Part shown: positions 63,750-64,000 of the stretch, in pieces
Layout: each line of letters starts with the position of its first letter
Position numbering within the stretch: the stretch's first letter is position 1
Notes under the pieces: model-generated
Told to the model about the DNA's origin: nothing
The model's input: only the letters and a program-made list of their open reading frames with translations
Database searches by the model: none
Translations under genes and position numbers: made by a program
DNA from: UBA5429 sp942493315
GTDB taxonomy: Bacteria > Bacteroidota > Bacteroidia > Bacteroidales > WCHB1-69
Length of the DNA: 64,000 nucleotides
Assembly (NCBI GenBank): GCA_942493315.1
Contig: OW818690.1
Location: 558,001 to 622,000, forward strand
Direction: 5' to 3'

Positions 63750-64000
63750 ATGAAAAAACCTCTTTTGATTTTACTTCTTTTAATAAGTTTGATCGCTAAA
63801 GGTCAGCTTTTTAACCCTAATCCTGTTGAGCAATTCCAAAAAAATAATTTTTCAATTACCCTATCCGTAATGCCCTCTTTTATCATTACTAATGCTAAAA
63901 TTGATTCAATGCCCAAACCAAAAGGGGGCCTTTATGCCATAAATATGAGCTATTTTGTTTATGAAAACTTATCAATCTCTTGCCTTTTGGCCTATCAAAA
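63750..64000 (+). CDS. exported protein, 3' end beyond window
   Basis: 83 codons from the ATG at 63750 to the window edge. A signal peptide (about 1-19, ending AKGQ) is followed by a segment with alternating hydrophobic residues (NNFSITLSVMPSFIIT) that could begin an outer-membrane barrel. Too little is visible for a function. Confidence 0.7.
   Translation, partial: MKKPLLILLLLISLIAKGQLFNPNPVEQFQKNNFSITLSVMPSFIITNAKIDSMPKPKGGLYAINMSYFVYENLSISCLLAYQ

Overview
The window looks like a chromosomal segment of a Bacteroidota bacterium, probably near Bacteroidales. It is AT-rich. Its promoters follow the Bacteroidota pattern of TTG, about 20 bases, then TAnnTTTG. Five secreted proteins end in a type IX secretion (T9SS) sorting domain. 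Typical phylum genes include an S46-type peptidase, a C10 peptidase, GH92 and a subclass-A2-like beta-lactamase. Functions are inferred from motifs read in the sequence; no database search was possible.

Layout. 1-8009 (minus): the 5' part of a GH3/beta-lactamase-fold fusion, then nifU-like, ychF, an S8 protease and an S46 homologue that has lost catalytic residues. 8470-15067: two T9SS cargo proteins, purE and a GH92 mannosidase. 15322-15572: tRNA-Thr, tRNA-Tyr and tRNA-Gly with a terminator. 15795-23511: an arsenic resistance island with two arsF-arsG modules. The first also carries an arsP-like permease and arsM. The second has arsE, arsR, arsC and acr3, followed by a porin. An identical palindromic operator core overlaps both module promoters, and a fragment of a second arsE lies after the first. 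23567-28016: a barrel protein, a class A beta-lactamase and a GH3 beta-glucosidase.

28076-47055 is mainly housekeeping on the minus strand: folD, miaA, polA without recognisable proofreading residues, a FtsX-like permease, a C10 peptidase, rnc-fabF-acpP, a (p)ppGpp synthetase/hydrolase, an S8 protease, dnaX in two frames and ackA; queE is on the plus strand. 47218-48762 is an insertion sequence. 48832-55752 holds a flippase, ftsZ-ftsA-ftsQ and pyrI-pyrB. 55952-61467 holds a Pro/Ala-rich lipoprotein, thyA, a Gfo/Idh oxidoreductase, rluB with a large in-frame minisatellite, and a cysteine synthase-like enzyme with a Cys-rich tail. 61633-63593 holds a second insertion sequence between two inverted, GC-rich, structured repeats. 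The window ends in the start of another exported protein.

The least explained features are these. (1) The pair of GC-rich repeats around 61633-61792 and 63385-63593 keep the same fold although their stem sequences differ. (2) Both insertion sequences have terminal repeats of about 100 bp that are themselves bounded by inverted repeats. (3) Many gene gaps hold tandem 7-, 8- or 14-base words, one forming a perfect 28-bp hairpin. (4) dnaX appears to need a +1 frame change at an A6 run to make tau. (5) The arsenic island keeps a shared operator and an arsE remnant.
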